Assembly (NCBI RefSeq): GCF_001028705.1
Contig: NZ_CP011770.1
Location: forward strand, 3,103,501 to 3,167,500
Length of the DNA: 64,000 nt
DNA from: Croceicoccus naphthovorans
GTDB taxonomy: Bacteria > Pseudomonadota > Alphaproteobacteria > Sphingomonadales > Sphingomonadaceae
Reading direction: 5' to 3'
A program made the translations under genes and the position numbers. The notes under the pieces were generated by a model, which saw only the letters and a list, made by a program, of their open reading frames with translations, did no database searches and was not told the origin of the DNA. The first letter of the stretch is position 1. Each line of letters opens with the position of its first letter. Positions 30,901 to 35,846 of this stretch are shown here, one piece after another.

Positions 30901-31360
30901 GGATCGCCTTCTGCTCAGTCTGGTCGATGGAGACGTTGGTGCGGCCGTCCTCGCCCTGGCTCTGAACCGGGCCTTCGGCGCCGATCCAAAGGCTGGGGTC
31001 CAGCTCGACGCCGTTCGCCACCTGCAATCCGCCTTCGCCGAGACCGTTGGGCACGTTGCTTTGCGCAGCCTGGGCCGCGGCGCGGGCGGCAGCCTGCGCG
31101 TCAAACATCTGCTGGCGCGTCTCGGCCGCGCGGCGGAACGCCTCGATCGCTCTGCGGCTCGCGCTGTTGGTCTCCGCCGCGCGCGCGGCCTGCTGCTGCG
31201 CGGCGCGGGCGGCGGCCGCGGCAGGGTCGACCCCGCCGCGCCCGTTCGCGATCCGCCCGCCGGAGCGGTCCTGGGCCGCGGCCACGCCGGAAAGCAGGAG
31301 AGAACCGATCGACGCCCCGATCAGAAGTTTCGTGCGGAGCGAAGGGGCCTTGGCGGTCAT
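18965..31360 (-). CDS. Giant filamentous-haemagglutinin-type exoprotein (TpsA)
   Basis: A 4131-residue protein. Signal peptide at 1-30 (SIGSLLLSGVAAAQ). An Ala/Gln/Arg-rich helical stretch (45-100) precedes the TPS secretion domain (about 110-380), with LILNQNGVIFGGASQVNVRN at 203-222 matching the NPNGI box. The rest is repetitive beta-helix sequence (GGxVxL, VDVSG, AGGDLxV repeats), interrupted by three PAGT-rich blocks (coded near 22.1-22.3, 25.6 and 27.8-28.1 kb). The C-terminus ends ILNVRFLGFGE, as in DUF3739 proteins. I see no cysteine anywhere, as usual for secreted TpsA proteins. It should cross the outer membrane through the FhaC partner encoded at 37.6-39.2 kb and act as an adhesin or surface fibre. 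ATGA overlap with a 65-codon reading frame precedes it. Confidence 0.95.
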   Translation of the reverse strand: MTAKAPSLRTKLLIGASIGSLLLSGVAAAQDRSGGRIANGRGGVDPAAAAARAAQQQAARAAETNSASRRAIEAFRRAAETRQQMFDAQAAARAAAQAAQSNVPNGLGEGGLQVANGVELDPSLWIGAEGPVQSQGEDGRTNVSIDQTEQKAILTWDSFNVGRETDLAFNQGGADWVALNRVTGANADPSQILGSIKAEGTVLILNQNGVIFGGASQVNVRNLVASTAEIDNDAFLERGIYSNLAGQDYAHAFTDAGGAVTVEAGAQINTNAPESVTAGGGYVLLMGTEVTNEGTITTPMGQALLAAGDDFIVRQGYGTESNSSSTTRGNEVRGFIDEESTSGTVVNAGLIEAQQGDITLTGRTIRQDGVAIATTSVNQRGTIHLLNSASDEQGSVTLGEDSLTTVMPELESEDTALNSRRDALIEQSDDANARRHLDSVTGGFDNLSLLDDRLDLSRIEIVTGGNVLFEGGSQTRAQGGQIAVQAVGVDSPAEGAINGRITVEDGALVDVSGVQGVALDMESNSIVVNIQGNEMRDSPVNRENDELRSQDVWIDVRDLVLLPDGTGGYEGDRWYTGGGFLEVGGHVGNMEHDIGEWTAVGGTIAFAAREVVAQEGAVFDVSGGSLDYQAGWVRSSRVLGSDGKLYDIGRLPAGVEVVGYGNAFTREHERWGAAYTEVYSHPLFSSRSYARWEDGYSVGRDAGRLILSAPTVLMEGEVVAEVIDGEWQTKARADGITDGYDVGAHTVAKAGSLIVGGNAALGSLGYTYDSDIQVGDFADLGGGLGEGALVSEDRTGTIWLDAGYLNDLALGGLELNTNTTIGIDSALTLADGGELVLRGADIGINADVTARSGSVLATNAVKLARYVETTPRAALIDGNSHIAVGEGVTLDMRGLWVNAPGDGGDAGLLAHIDGGSVTLESTHLVSVGEDALIDVSSGAALLADRSFVGGTGGDVTLRTNMRVGATNEHGDANITLDGDILGYGAAGAGTLTIDSGGAVSIGGEVLEENGTLGAGEIAKVYLTLGEDVDLAAGDILAFDYSFTRTHVQPGEKFGDALVNFRPTSEDEYLTTAADWTLPSPAANYIRIVYFDPSGAQQVQQVTAGETNPPTIPAGSRIQQMLVPINALPEYTLPADVFTSGLPMFNPSRFTYNAGEALTADLTIPAGTFLPAGATFGRDVAVKETRQISTDLFDNGFAQYAINGQQGLVVTEGAQIEVERPVWRAADGMIDLPTGSDPMAALELWAPPLYMADVETGTLTQRGGASLSLRALHPDTDGFSGPIAIERDAEIRVDPGQTIDVRNGLRSMDIDGRLIAPGGTINLVNDASTSVGASNAVMLRVGENAVLDVSGDSFVTTDVQGRRFGLVRDGGTINLGSDQRNRHPSTHLYEVSPLAINIEEGAYLDLSGGEETLLDIYPGKSGVAVAGDGGTLAISSNNQIVLDGTVDARAGGQNAFGGTLDIMLEGTFASGETDAHPLRTVTIGAVRSTAEDASGHGRMVLGVDQIEAGGYDSLSIWSRDEIRFEGDVDLALGRSINLSHGIFSLSQDTLDASVNIAAPYIRFGGRGPLPVPPGSESGSNSGYFPGLNDTNHVGSALLDPNSRFVAEADLIDIVDGATIFGGKSTRSTGISGSTDVELPGFASVDLISSGDMRFTDGGLVAQRELTLTAERLYPTTHAAGRIQVGVGPEGTRGEAEEDAVVRFPRYGSGELATPHSAFGKLFILAPKIEQGGALFAPLGQISFGVLGNSRMGSNFPSYLFRYPVSEVTLLSGSLTSLSAEGLVLPYGGTADGIQYRYNGDEVEFDYIGAQRTEQQDRTDGGVIFGVSDFIAEEGAVIDVTGGGTLQGAGFRSGRGGSVDLRYTPLGNSNPYYGSAEGREVYAILPGYESGYAPVDPTFGDVPLGRQITIGDDVPGLPAGTYTLLPAEYALMPGAFRVELGAEVGFDAGRASTTAGITRTTARMGTANSDVYDALPRDVMVMSGETLREHSDYNMTTMTEWAEAEMARYGNPRILNALLPADVRPINFNFGFSQTAVDVENTSFSFDATLLNDAGEGGRGGMVNFYGAPIEVLGAEGEASSEYVTLRDSDLNALGADVLGLAINGVSDLGLGVSGNIVLRSGSELKAGTVLLGGTSGANQVVIEDDASIDTRGLGEAGWTLEDGFQLGFRGSGNSLVAVSNDTLSFGQALGDGSISIADGASLQSDGSVVLVGPGGVELGDIRLTAGDLLLVVEDINIGEEAALAAADEAGVLSPGWQLSQTILDGLLRPSEGEGFGNLRLQASNSINFIGDVTLDTFDPATGESSASISLISPAIYGLGDEGDTATIRTDRLTLAGLIYGEYVNTQVTNWFVAEPGPVIPEGAGTGGGAFRVDAREVLFGDGEGAFLNPATNLERPQLMLGFEDVEFAASERITSNYIGSLSVYREQTGEDAFAGGNLTLTTALLTGEAGSNMAYNAGGDLLVRRPDDAGDVDMAAQDFGAQIRLSGETVDIAGTIAAPSGLLEVRSEGDLTLAGGAVIDLSGRPVEFFEEVRHGFGGDLVLTSLGGSILQSADSTIDVSADYSDSGSITAIANEGRVDLAGTLIAGHTPAEGDEDSADYRGGSVDVRAGEIVDFVGLNQRLNARAFDYLRRFETGAGDLTIGSEVQAQHISVTANGGDLTVNGTLRGGGQYAGSIRLAARDNLIVSDGAVLDASGEELRLDSDGGAIEGANRALIDLSSTEGRLVLGDGVAMDVGAGGEALGTIDLNARRLGGVRGNDVAVDTGSGLSVDGAKRVAVNGFWRYDDAPVDPEDAGGQIVDQAYLDRLHEDSTIFVDGALANGALQSRLAGLRQATGGALQLRPGIEIVSASEDGNLRVADDLDFSGYRYGPDVDPAVRGSGFAGVVSLRAGGDLIVNGNINDGFGLPLVTPDDEIQVDYDPGSGIVDSRGQLLQDFVLPEELQLRPGWSLGNIYRYGGELPFDITTTGNTRVNSGSTVVLDVTITLRDPIFRNVELTADMILPYPVEDTATGIMYSGTVPAGTTIGQMSVPVGTVMKAGSYVPATIYIENLTIPAGTDLTGIFAGGVAEADTAITLPAGTILPQYLQTAGFGGETLQQTIWTTAPMLASGSESWNMRMVAGANLTSADYRAVRQDGVGDMILDNPVSVVTAYGSDHLYEGVSVIRTGTGDLDLIAARDYRQDSRFGIYTAGTWIDTEATRPGGALNQPRATFADGSVLGSDFAEYEDAVAGYQPWFTTGGGYVTVDVGRDMFGHMSGQQVGTQTRSNHAVGDWLWHQGAPEIGQQAAWWINFGTYARQMDDRAGRPGARYLPAFDGIGTLGGGNLTVSAGRDFGAYEYVTNTAYRGALALAVGSSGWVDADGTIHRTGGGDLSLNVGRQINPVQASNGAIDSYLPGTLTNLRGDIDVTAGSIGQVWKTFEVNNMESDRDPRPDSYSQFNDTDGYGALTIFPGDGVATLNSRGDMVATVFDPGLQNTPALVGVEVDGQIGATQTWFTQFTDATRVNLFSAGGDLTIGSENFGGYQGPARVSAIAAGGSLYGIGRVAGGESIDLMPSDDGTAEFLASDTIYYLWVRTSGAPESVLATPRNPAWGVLPESQMGDPILTNVSGNYTYGDLFAHGADTAVARTQKVDPVLIYARDGDIINANFGTLLTDRTTQELSYFSGYPAYIRAGRDIVGLGSGAPSFSGSGSLFLHSFADDISIIDAGRDLIWIEAMVAGPGTLELNAGRSFYQDDKGVLRSLGRIGSDASSAPTGGADIAVTVGAGVGGPNFAAVRDAYLDPANLADPERPLADQHGMVAKIYTEELVEWLEGRWPEDAEQFGSDEEALAYFDALAPEHQRIFLRDIYYEELRIGGREYSGKIESGRRGSYLRGRQMVETLFPGIDSEEGTSPYEGEFVQFSTGSVAGMIRTEFGGDIQMLAPGGGVTLGLNAIRPENGDNGLLTQGTGNVQIYSQGDIALGLSRIFTTFGGDIFGWSAAGDINAGRGANTTVLYTPPRRVYDDIGNVALSPQVPSTGAGIATLAPLPEIPSGDVDLIAPLGVIDAGEAGIRVSGDINLAALQVLNAANIQVEGEATGIPVVAAVNTGALTAASSASSAVAAQAADLAERSRPQTRTEIPTILNVRFLGFGE

Positions 31361-31554
31361 GAATGATACTCCATCGTCTTCGGGGCCGCGAAAATTGCGG
31401 CCGCATTCTGTTCAAACGGGGCGACGGCGACCGGAATCGCGGCGTCGGGAAAGGGACAAGCGAAGCGGCCGAGCCGCGGCGATGCCGTCGAGCGCGCGCG
31501 GCATTCGGTTTGCTCGCGAAGGAATTCGGCGAGAGGGCTCCGCCTGGATTTCAT
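31357..31554 (-). CDS. Possible small protein coupled to the exoprotein gene
   Basis: A 65-codon frame starting MKSRRSPLAEFLREQTECRA. Its ATG overlaps the stop of the upstream exported-protein gene (ATGA, 31551-31554) and its stop overlaps the ATG of the giant exoprotein (ATGA, 31357-31360). The gap between those two genes is thus exactly filled by one frame. The product has a basic N-terminus and a neutral C-terminal half, no signal peptide, and no family I recognise. It may be a real small protein or simply a coupling frame that delivers ribosomes to the exoprotein start. Confidence 0.5.
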   Translation of the reverse strand: MKSRRSPLAEFLREQTECRARSTASPRLGRFACPFPDAAIPVAVAPFEQNAAAIFAAPKTMEYHS

Positions 31555-32051
31555 GGCCGGAACCCTCCGCGCGGCATCGGCGCCGGACGGTTCGGCCGCT
31601 GCGGATGAACCGAATTGCCGAGCGCATTGCCCATGCGCAGCCGGGTCGCGGCCTGATTGGCGACGCCGGTCTGCACATCGGGCGAGGTCGCATCGATCAC
31701 GGGCGTCTCGATCGCCGAACGGGCTTGTGCCTGCGCAATGCGTGCGGCCGCCTCGAGCCGCTGGCTCGCGCAGTCGAGATGGCCGGCGCGATAGCCGCCG
31801 ACATCCACCTGGACGCAAGGTTGCGGCGCCGTGTCGCCGCCGATCCTTACCGGGCCATGGATCTCTGCCGTGGCGGCATCGGAAGTCTCGTCAGGCGCGG
31901 ATCGTTCGGGCGGGGTCTCCTGCGCCCAGGCGCCGCTGCCGCCCAGGGACAGCGTTACCAGCGCCAGCAGGCCGGAGCGGGCAGCTTGCGGGAGTTTTAC
32001 AAGCCCCGCACCGGCCCGCCGCTTTGCCGTCTGGCAAAGCGTGACGATCAT
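31551..32051 (-). CDS. Exported protein of unknown function in the TPS locus
   Basis: A 166-residue protein from the ATG at 32051 (MIVTLCQTAKRRAGAGLVKL). A hydrophobic segment, LLALVTLSLGGSGAWAQE, is a signal peptide with cleavage after AWA. The frame is open to 32516, but that extension has no coding character and crosses a large hairpin. The mature part has two cysteines (PQPCVQVDVGGY, HLDCASQRLEAAARIAQAQA) and a Pro-rich C-terminus. It sits directly upstream of the exoprotein gene, overlapped by a small frame. Similar small exported proteins next to FhaB-like genes are plausible secretion helpers, but I do not recognise the family. Confidence 0.68.
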   Translation of the reverse strand: MIVTLCQTAKRRAGAGLVKLPQAARSGLLALVTLSLGGSGAWAQETPPERSAPDETSDAATAEIHGPVRIGGDTAPQPCVQVDVGGYRAGHLDCASQRLEAAARIAQAQARSAIETPVIDATSPDVQTGVANQAATRLRMGNALGNSVHPQRPNRPAPMPRGGFRP

Positions 32052-32521
32052 CTGTCCGATAGAGAATGGGTCGTTCGGCCGGGCCAAAAGGTCGCGGGTG
32101 CGTGCAAAGGGGAAGCGCGCACCCGCGCAGGCCAGTGGAGGCTTGAAGGAAGGGCCGGATACATCGGCGGCAGGCCGGTGCTCCTCTGCTCGCGGCAAGG
32201 AGCCTTGCATCGTCGCGGCGGGCCGTACGGTCTCGCAGCCGGGCAGGCCGGCTCGGGCGCGAGGGTCGCGTTCCGCGCACGAACCGGCCTGCCTTGAGGT
32301 CCGTCCGGGAAGGGCATCACGGAGCGGACCGGTTCCGGTTCGGCCAGGCCGGAACCGAAGGGTAAAGATATTCTGCAAATATTGCGACGCCCACGCTCCC
32401 ATGGCGACCCGGCTCCGTCCGCTGAGGGGGGCGGACGGAGCCGAGCCACGACACCCGTCCGCGCGGGCATGTCCGCGCAGACGAGCCGAGAGGATAAGGA
32501 GCGTCGCGGTCGACATCGGCC
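32052..32521. other. Intergenic region between the porin and the exoprotein genes
   Basis: 470 bases without a convincing gene. It contains the large hairpin described separately and a short AT-rich patch (about 32360-32392, reading AATATTTGCAGAATATC on the minus strand) in otherwise GC-rich DNA, a possible promoter for the exported-protein/exoprotein genes. I cannot define -35 and -10 boxes with confidence. Confidence 0.4.
32411..32442 (-). terminator. 12-bp-stem hairpin downstream of the porin gene
   Basis: GGCTCCGTCCGC (32411-32422) pairs perfectly with GCGGACGGAGCC (32431-32442) around the loop TGAGGGGG. It lies about 80 bases after the porin stop. No T-tract follows on the minus strand, so it may act as a terminator of poor efficiency or as a message-stabilising structure separating porin and exoprotein expression. 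Confidence 0.6.
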
Positions 32522-34312
32522 TCAGAACCGCGTCAACAGATCGATGAAGCCGCGATCGACCGAGAACGGCGCATCGGCGATTTCCTCAGCCGACATCCAG
32601 CGCGCGCCGAACAGGACATTGGGCGCGATCGCGTAGTTGCCGCCGATCTGCCAGCCTTTGGCGTTGGTTCCGCCAATGTGGAAATCGCTGTCCGCAAAGG
32701 CGTCGAGCACCGCGTCGGATTCCAGATGGCGGTAGCTCAGCCAGGCGTTCCAGTCGCCCTCGCGTGCCCCCGTGACATTGCCCTGGCCGGCATCGAGCGC
32801 CGATCCGATCGCAAGTCGGACGTGCCAGCCGGTGTCACCGCCTACATAGGGGCCGTCCACCGTGATGGTGCCATTGGTGTTGTCGGGATCGGGGATGGTG
32901 ATCTGCGGGCCGAGATTGTTGACCGCACGCGCCGTCAGGACATTGCGATCCCAGCCCAGATTCTTGACGAAGTCGCCTTCGAGCCGGACGGCGAAGCGGT
33001 TCGATGGCCGATATTCGAGCGCCCCGTGGATGTTGAGGATCTCGAACTTCGACGCCAGCCCGAAATACTGGTTTTCGGGCAGCAGCGTCGGGTCGGGCGC
33101 GCCGTCATAGATAACGTCGCGGATCGGGAACATGGTGTTGCCGAACTGCTGGAAGGCCGGACGCGACGCGTCGGTCGAGCAGGTCAGCTCATACCAGTAA
33201 CAGGGGTTTGAGACCTGACCTTCCACATTGTCGTAGTGGAAATAGCCGCCCGCGAGGCGGACATTGATCTCATCCGTGGGACGGAATTCGAAGCCCGCCT
33301 GGGCCGCGAACAGATATTTGTCCTGGCTCTCATAGGGACCGCCGGTGCCTTCGGGCGCGTTGCGCGAGCCGAAATTGAGATCGGTATTGAACACCGGGAA
33401 GGCACCCGCCGTGCCGAACAGCGCGAAGCTGTCGCCGACATTGCCGCGTCCCGAGACGGCGATGCCGTCGAAGTTCATGTCCTGGTCGAACAATAGTTCG
33501 GAGGTCCAGAAAGGATTGCTGAACCGGCCGATGTCGATCGCCATGCTTTCGGTCGGGGTCAGTTGGATCGAAGCGCGGTCGAGCCAGATTTCATAACCCC
33601 CGCCGCCGAAGGTTCCCATCGTCTGATTGGTGGAGACAGGGGTGCGGTCATTGCCGGTCGCGATACGCACATCGGCCGAAACCCAATCAGCGATCTGCGC
33701 CTTGATGCCGAGCCGCGCGCGGAGCTGGAAGCGATTGCGATCCTCAAGCGTGTTGAGGAAGGGCGGCGGGATGTAGGCGGGATCGGAATCGTTGATGTTC
33801 TGCGGATCGCCGCGATTGATCGCGCCGAAATCCTCGAAGATGTCGGCATTGCCGTCATCCATGAAGATGCCCTCATAGCGGGCGCGGACATCACCATAGA
33901 GCGAGATACGGCGCGTCCATTCCGGCGTTTCGCCGGGGCGCGACCAGCCTTCGGCCGCCGCCTGGCTGCCGAGTTCGGCGCGCAGCTCTTCCTTGATCTC
34001 GTCGCGCACCACTTGCGGCACATAAGGAATGGTTTGCGTGCCATCGGCCGCGACACCGCCCGGCGGGACCGGCGGCTGCGTCGGAGCCTGAGCCTGGGTC
34101 TGCGGCGCGGGCACGGTGGCGTTGCGGATCATGCGATCGGCCTGCTCGCGAGTAACGACACCCTCGGCCACGAGTTGCTCCACCAAGAGCTGCGGATCAA
34201 CGGTGGTGCCACCGTCTTGCGCCAGTGCGGGCGAGGCGATCAGCACGGCGCCGGACGCGCAGGCCATCAGCATGGCCTTGAGCCGGCTGGACGATTTGGA
34301 AAGGCGGTTCAT
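32522..34312 (-). CDS. Putative outer-membrane porin
   Basis: A 596-residue protein from the ATG at 34312, with AGGGGATAATC before it; a longer frame reaches 34357 but lacks a leader. Signal peptide MNRLSKSSSRLKAMLMACAS...SPALAQ. Next comes a helical segment, LLVEQLVAEGVVTREQADRM, typical of the periplasmic anchor of the putative porin family, and a Pro/Gln linker. The remainder shows alternating aromatic beta strands (YGDVRARYEGIF, RFQLRARLGIKAQI) and ends in LLTRF with a C-terminal Phe, as for barrel insertion by BAM. It probably forms a channel in the outer membrane. Downstream of tonB/exbBD, it could be an energised or co-regulated outer-membrane component. Confidence 0.88.
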   Translation of the reverse strand: MNRLSKSSSRLKAMLMACASGAVLIASPALAQDGGTTVDPQLLVEQLVAEGVVTREQADRMIRNATVPAPQTQAQAPTQPPVPPGGVAADGTQTIPYVPQVVRDEIKEELRAELGSQAAAEGWSRPGETPEWTRRISLYGDVRARYEGIFMDDGNADIFEDFGAINRGDPQNINDSDPAYIPPPFLNTLEDRNRFQLRARLGIKAQIADWVSADVRIATGNDRTPVSTNQTMGTFGGGGYEIWLDRASIQLTPTESMAIDIGRFSNPFWTSELLFDQDMNFDGIAVSGRGNVGDSFALFGTAGAFPVFNTDLNFGSRNAPEGTGGPYESQDKYLFAAQAGFEFRPTDEINVRLAGGYFHYDNVEGQVSNPCYWYELTCSTDASRPAFQQFGNTMFPIRDVIYDGAPDPTLLPENQYFGLASKFEILNIHGALEYRPSNRFAVRLEGDFVKNLGWDRNVLTARAVNNLGPQITIPDPDNTNGTITVDGPYVGGDTGWHVRLAIGSALDAGQGNVTGAREGDWNAWLSYRHLESDAVLDAFADSDFHIGGTNAKGWQIGGNYAIAPNVLFGARWMSAEEIADAPFSVDRGFIDLLTRF

Positions 34313-34360
34313 GATTATCCCCTTCGAGAGTGTGATCGCTGGGTGCTGAGCGGACATGCA

Positions 34361-35068
34361 TCAGGCTCCCGAGCGGGCGTTGAGTTCGATCCGCATCACC
34401 GGCAGGCCGGCGGGCGGACGTTGAGAGAGTTGCAAGCCGGTCAGCACTTCGCGCAGCCGCCGGTTGCGGCGGTCATCGCCGCCGCCGATGACCCGGACAT
34501 TGGTGATGCGCCCGTCGGGACCGACAGTGACCGCGAGTTGGACGCTATAGCGGCCACGTGACAGGTCGCGGTCGGACTGGGCCGCCTGGCGAATGCCGTT
34601 GAGCGCCACAGTCGCGTAGGCTGCGAAGGCATCGCCGCCGCCGCCGGGCCGTCCGCCAATCCGCGTGCCGCCGCCATCGCCTGCGGCAAGGCCGTAGTTC
34701 GACGGCCCTGCGCCTTCGCGTGCCGTGAGCGCACTATCGCCAGGTGCCGGATCGCTGCTCGCCTCGGGCGGCGGCGTATCCATCGGTTGCTCGATCGGGG
34801 GGGCCACGGTCGGCTCGGGCGGCTGCTCGACCTGCTGCGGTTCGGGCGGCGGTGGAGGGGGCGGCGGAGGTGGCAGCACCACCGTCGTCGTCTTCCTCTC
34901 ATTGGGCCGCTCGGTGATCGTCTCGCTCGGCCAGAGGCTCCAGACCAGAGCCAGGGCGAGCCCGATCCCCACCACGACCAGAATACGGCCGAAAGTAAGC
35001 GGAGACTGCCTGCGGCCCCGATCAGGCCCATTGGGTCCACCGGGAGCGATCAGCGCGCTAGTGGCCAT
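34361..35068 (-). CDS. TonB-like energy transducer
   Basis: A 235-residue protein with one N-terminal membrane anchor (FGRILVVVGIGLALALVWSL), a periplasmic Pro-rich linker with ten consecutive prolines, a Gly-rich stretch, and a C-terminal TonB-like domain (YSVQLAVTVGPDGRI..., VLTGLQLSQRPPAGLPVMRI). The cluster with ExbB and ExbD genes on the same strand supports an energy-transducing role from the inner to the outer membrane. The C-terminal domain is of the same variant as three other proteins in this locus rather than the classical TonB. It overlaps the small membrane protein upstream by 11 bases. Confidence 0.88.
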   Translation of the reverse strand: MATSALIAPGGPNGPDRGRRQSPLTFGRILVVVGIGLALALVWSLWPSETITERPNERKTTTVVLPPPPPPPPPPEPQQVEQPPEPTVAPPIEQPMDTPPPEASSDPAPGDSALTAREGAGPSNYGLAAGDGGGTRIGGRPGGGGDAFAAYATVALNGIRQAAQSDRDLSRGRYSVQLAVTVGPDGRITNVRVIGGGDDRRNRRLREVLTGLQLSQRPPAGLPVMRIELNARSGA

Positions 35069-35384
35069 GATCGCCTCCCTTGCCGTGGGTTCGAGATCCG
35101 GTGCCCGGCATCGCCATCCAGGAGGTAGCGAGCCGCGCCGGCAGCGCCTCCGCTTCGGGTGTCGGTGGAGCTGGTCTGGCCGAGATCTCGGCTATCCACC
35201 CGGACGGCACTTCCCGCGACGATTGCCACCACGCCAGCAGCACGGCGATCAGGAGAACGGTAAGCGCGAGGAGCAGCATTGACCGCCAGGGGCTGCGCCG
35301 CCTGTGAGAGCTGGAGCGCGTAATGCGCACCACTGGCCGCCTGTCTCTTGCCCGGTCGAGAAAGCGCAAGATGCGAAGTCGCAT
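35058..35384 (-). CDS. Small single-pass membrane protein between exbD and tonB
   Basis: A 108-residue protein with a strongly basic N-terminus (MRLRILRFLDRARDRRPVVR), one membrane segment (MLLLALTVLLIAVLLAWWQ, about 36-54) and a periplasmic tail. GAGGTGATGATCC precedes the ATG. It starts 18 bases after exbD and overlaps the TonB-like gene by 11 bases, so translation is well supported. No family recognised. It may be an extra subunit of the ExbB/ExbD/TonB complex. Confidence 0.72.
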   Translation of the reverse strand: MRLRILRFLDRARDRRPVVRITRSSSHRRRSPWRSMLLLALTVLLIAVLLAWWQSSREVPSGWIAEISARPAPPTPEAEALPARLATSWMAMPGTGSRTHGKGGDHGH

Positions 35385-35402
35385 GGATCATCACCTCTCC
35401 CC

Positions 35403-35819
35403 TCAGGCTCCGCCCGGCGGGCGCGTGGAGGCCATGCCGAGGCTGGGCACCCCGACCTTCGAGCAGATGTCGAGCACCTGCATGATGCGGTCGTATTGCA
35501 CCGCCCGGTCGCCGCGCAGGATGACCGCGAGGTCAGGCGTGGTGGCGATGCTGCGCCGCAGCTCGCTCTCCAGTTCGGAGAGCGAGACCGGGATGGCGTC
35601 GATCGAGACCGTCCCGTCATTGCTGACCGCGATCACCCGCGACTTCTGCGCTTCGAGCACCTGAGCCGAAGAGGCGGTAGGAAGATCGACCCGGATACCC
35701 TGGACGGCCGCCGTGGTCATCAGGATGAAGATGATGAGAAGCACCAGCACCACGTCGACGAACGGGGTGATGTTGATCTCGTTATAGGGCTTCTTGCCGC
35801 CCCCGACCTGCATGGCCAT
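35403..35819 (-). CDS. exbD: ExbD/TolR-family proton-channel subunit
   Basis: A 138-residue protein with the ExbD signature NEINITPFVDVVLVLLIIFI; the Asp in TPFVDVVLVL is the proton-carrying residue of the family. One membrane segment, then a periplasmic domain of normal length (VSLSELESELRRSI, AVILRGDRAVQYDRIMQVLD). With the ExbB domain encoded 27 bases upstream it would form the proton channel that powers the TonB-like protein. Confidence 0.93.
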   Translation of the reverse strand: MAMQVGGGKKPYNEINITPFVDVVLVLLIIFILMTTAAVQGIRVDLPTASSAQVLEAQKSRVIAVSNDGTVSIDAIPVSLSELESELRRSIATTPDLAVILRGDRAVQYDRIMQVLDICSKVGVPSLGMASTRPPGGA

Positions 35820-35846
35820 GGCTTGAACTCCTTATCCGTGTGGGGC

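Noticed and set aside
32052..32516. N-terminal extension of the exported protein upstream of the exoprotein
   Set aside because: The frame is open to 32516 but crosses the large hairpin, and a normal signal peptide starts at the ATG at 32051.
34830..34880. Short G-rich/C-rich tract as a possible tandem-repeat element
   Set aside because: It encodes the proline run of the TonB-like linker, which explains the repeat.
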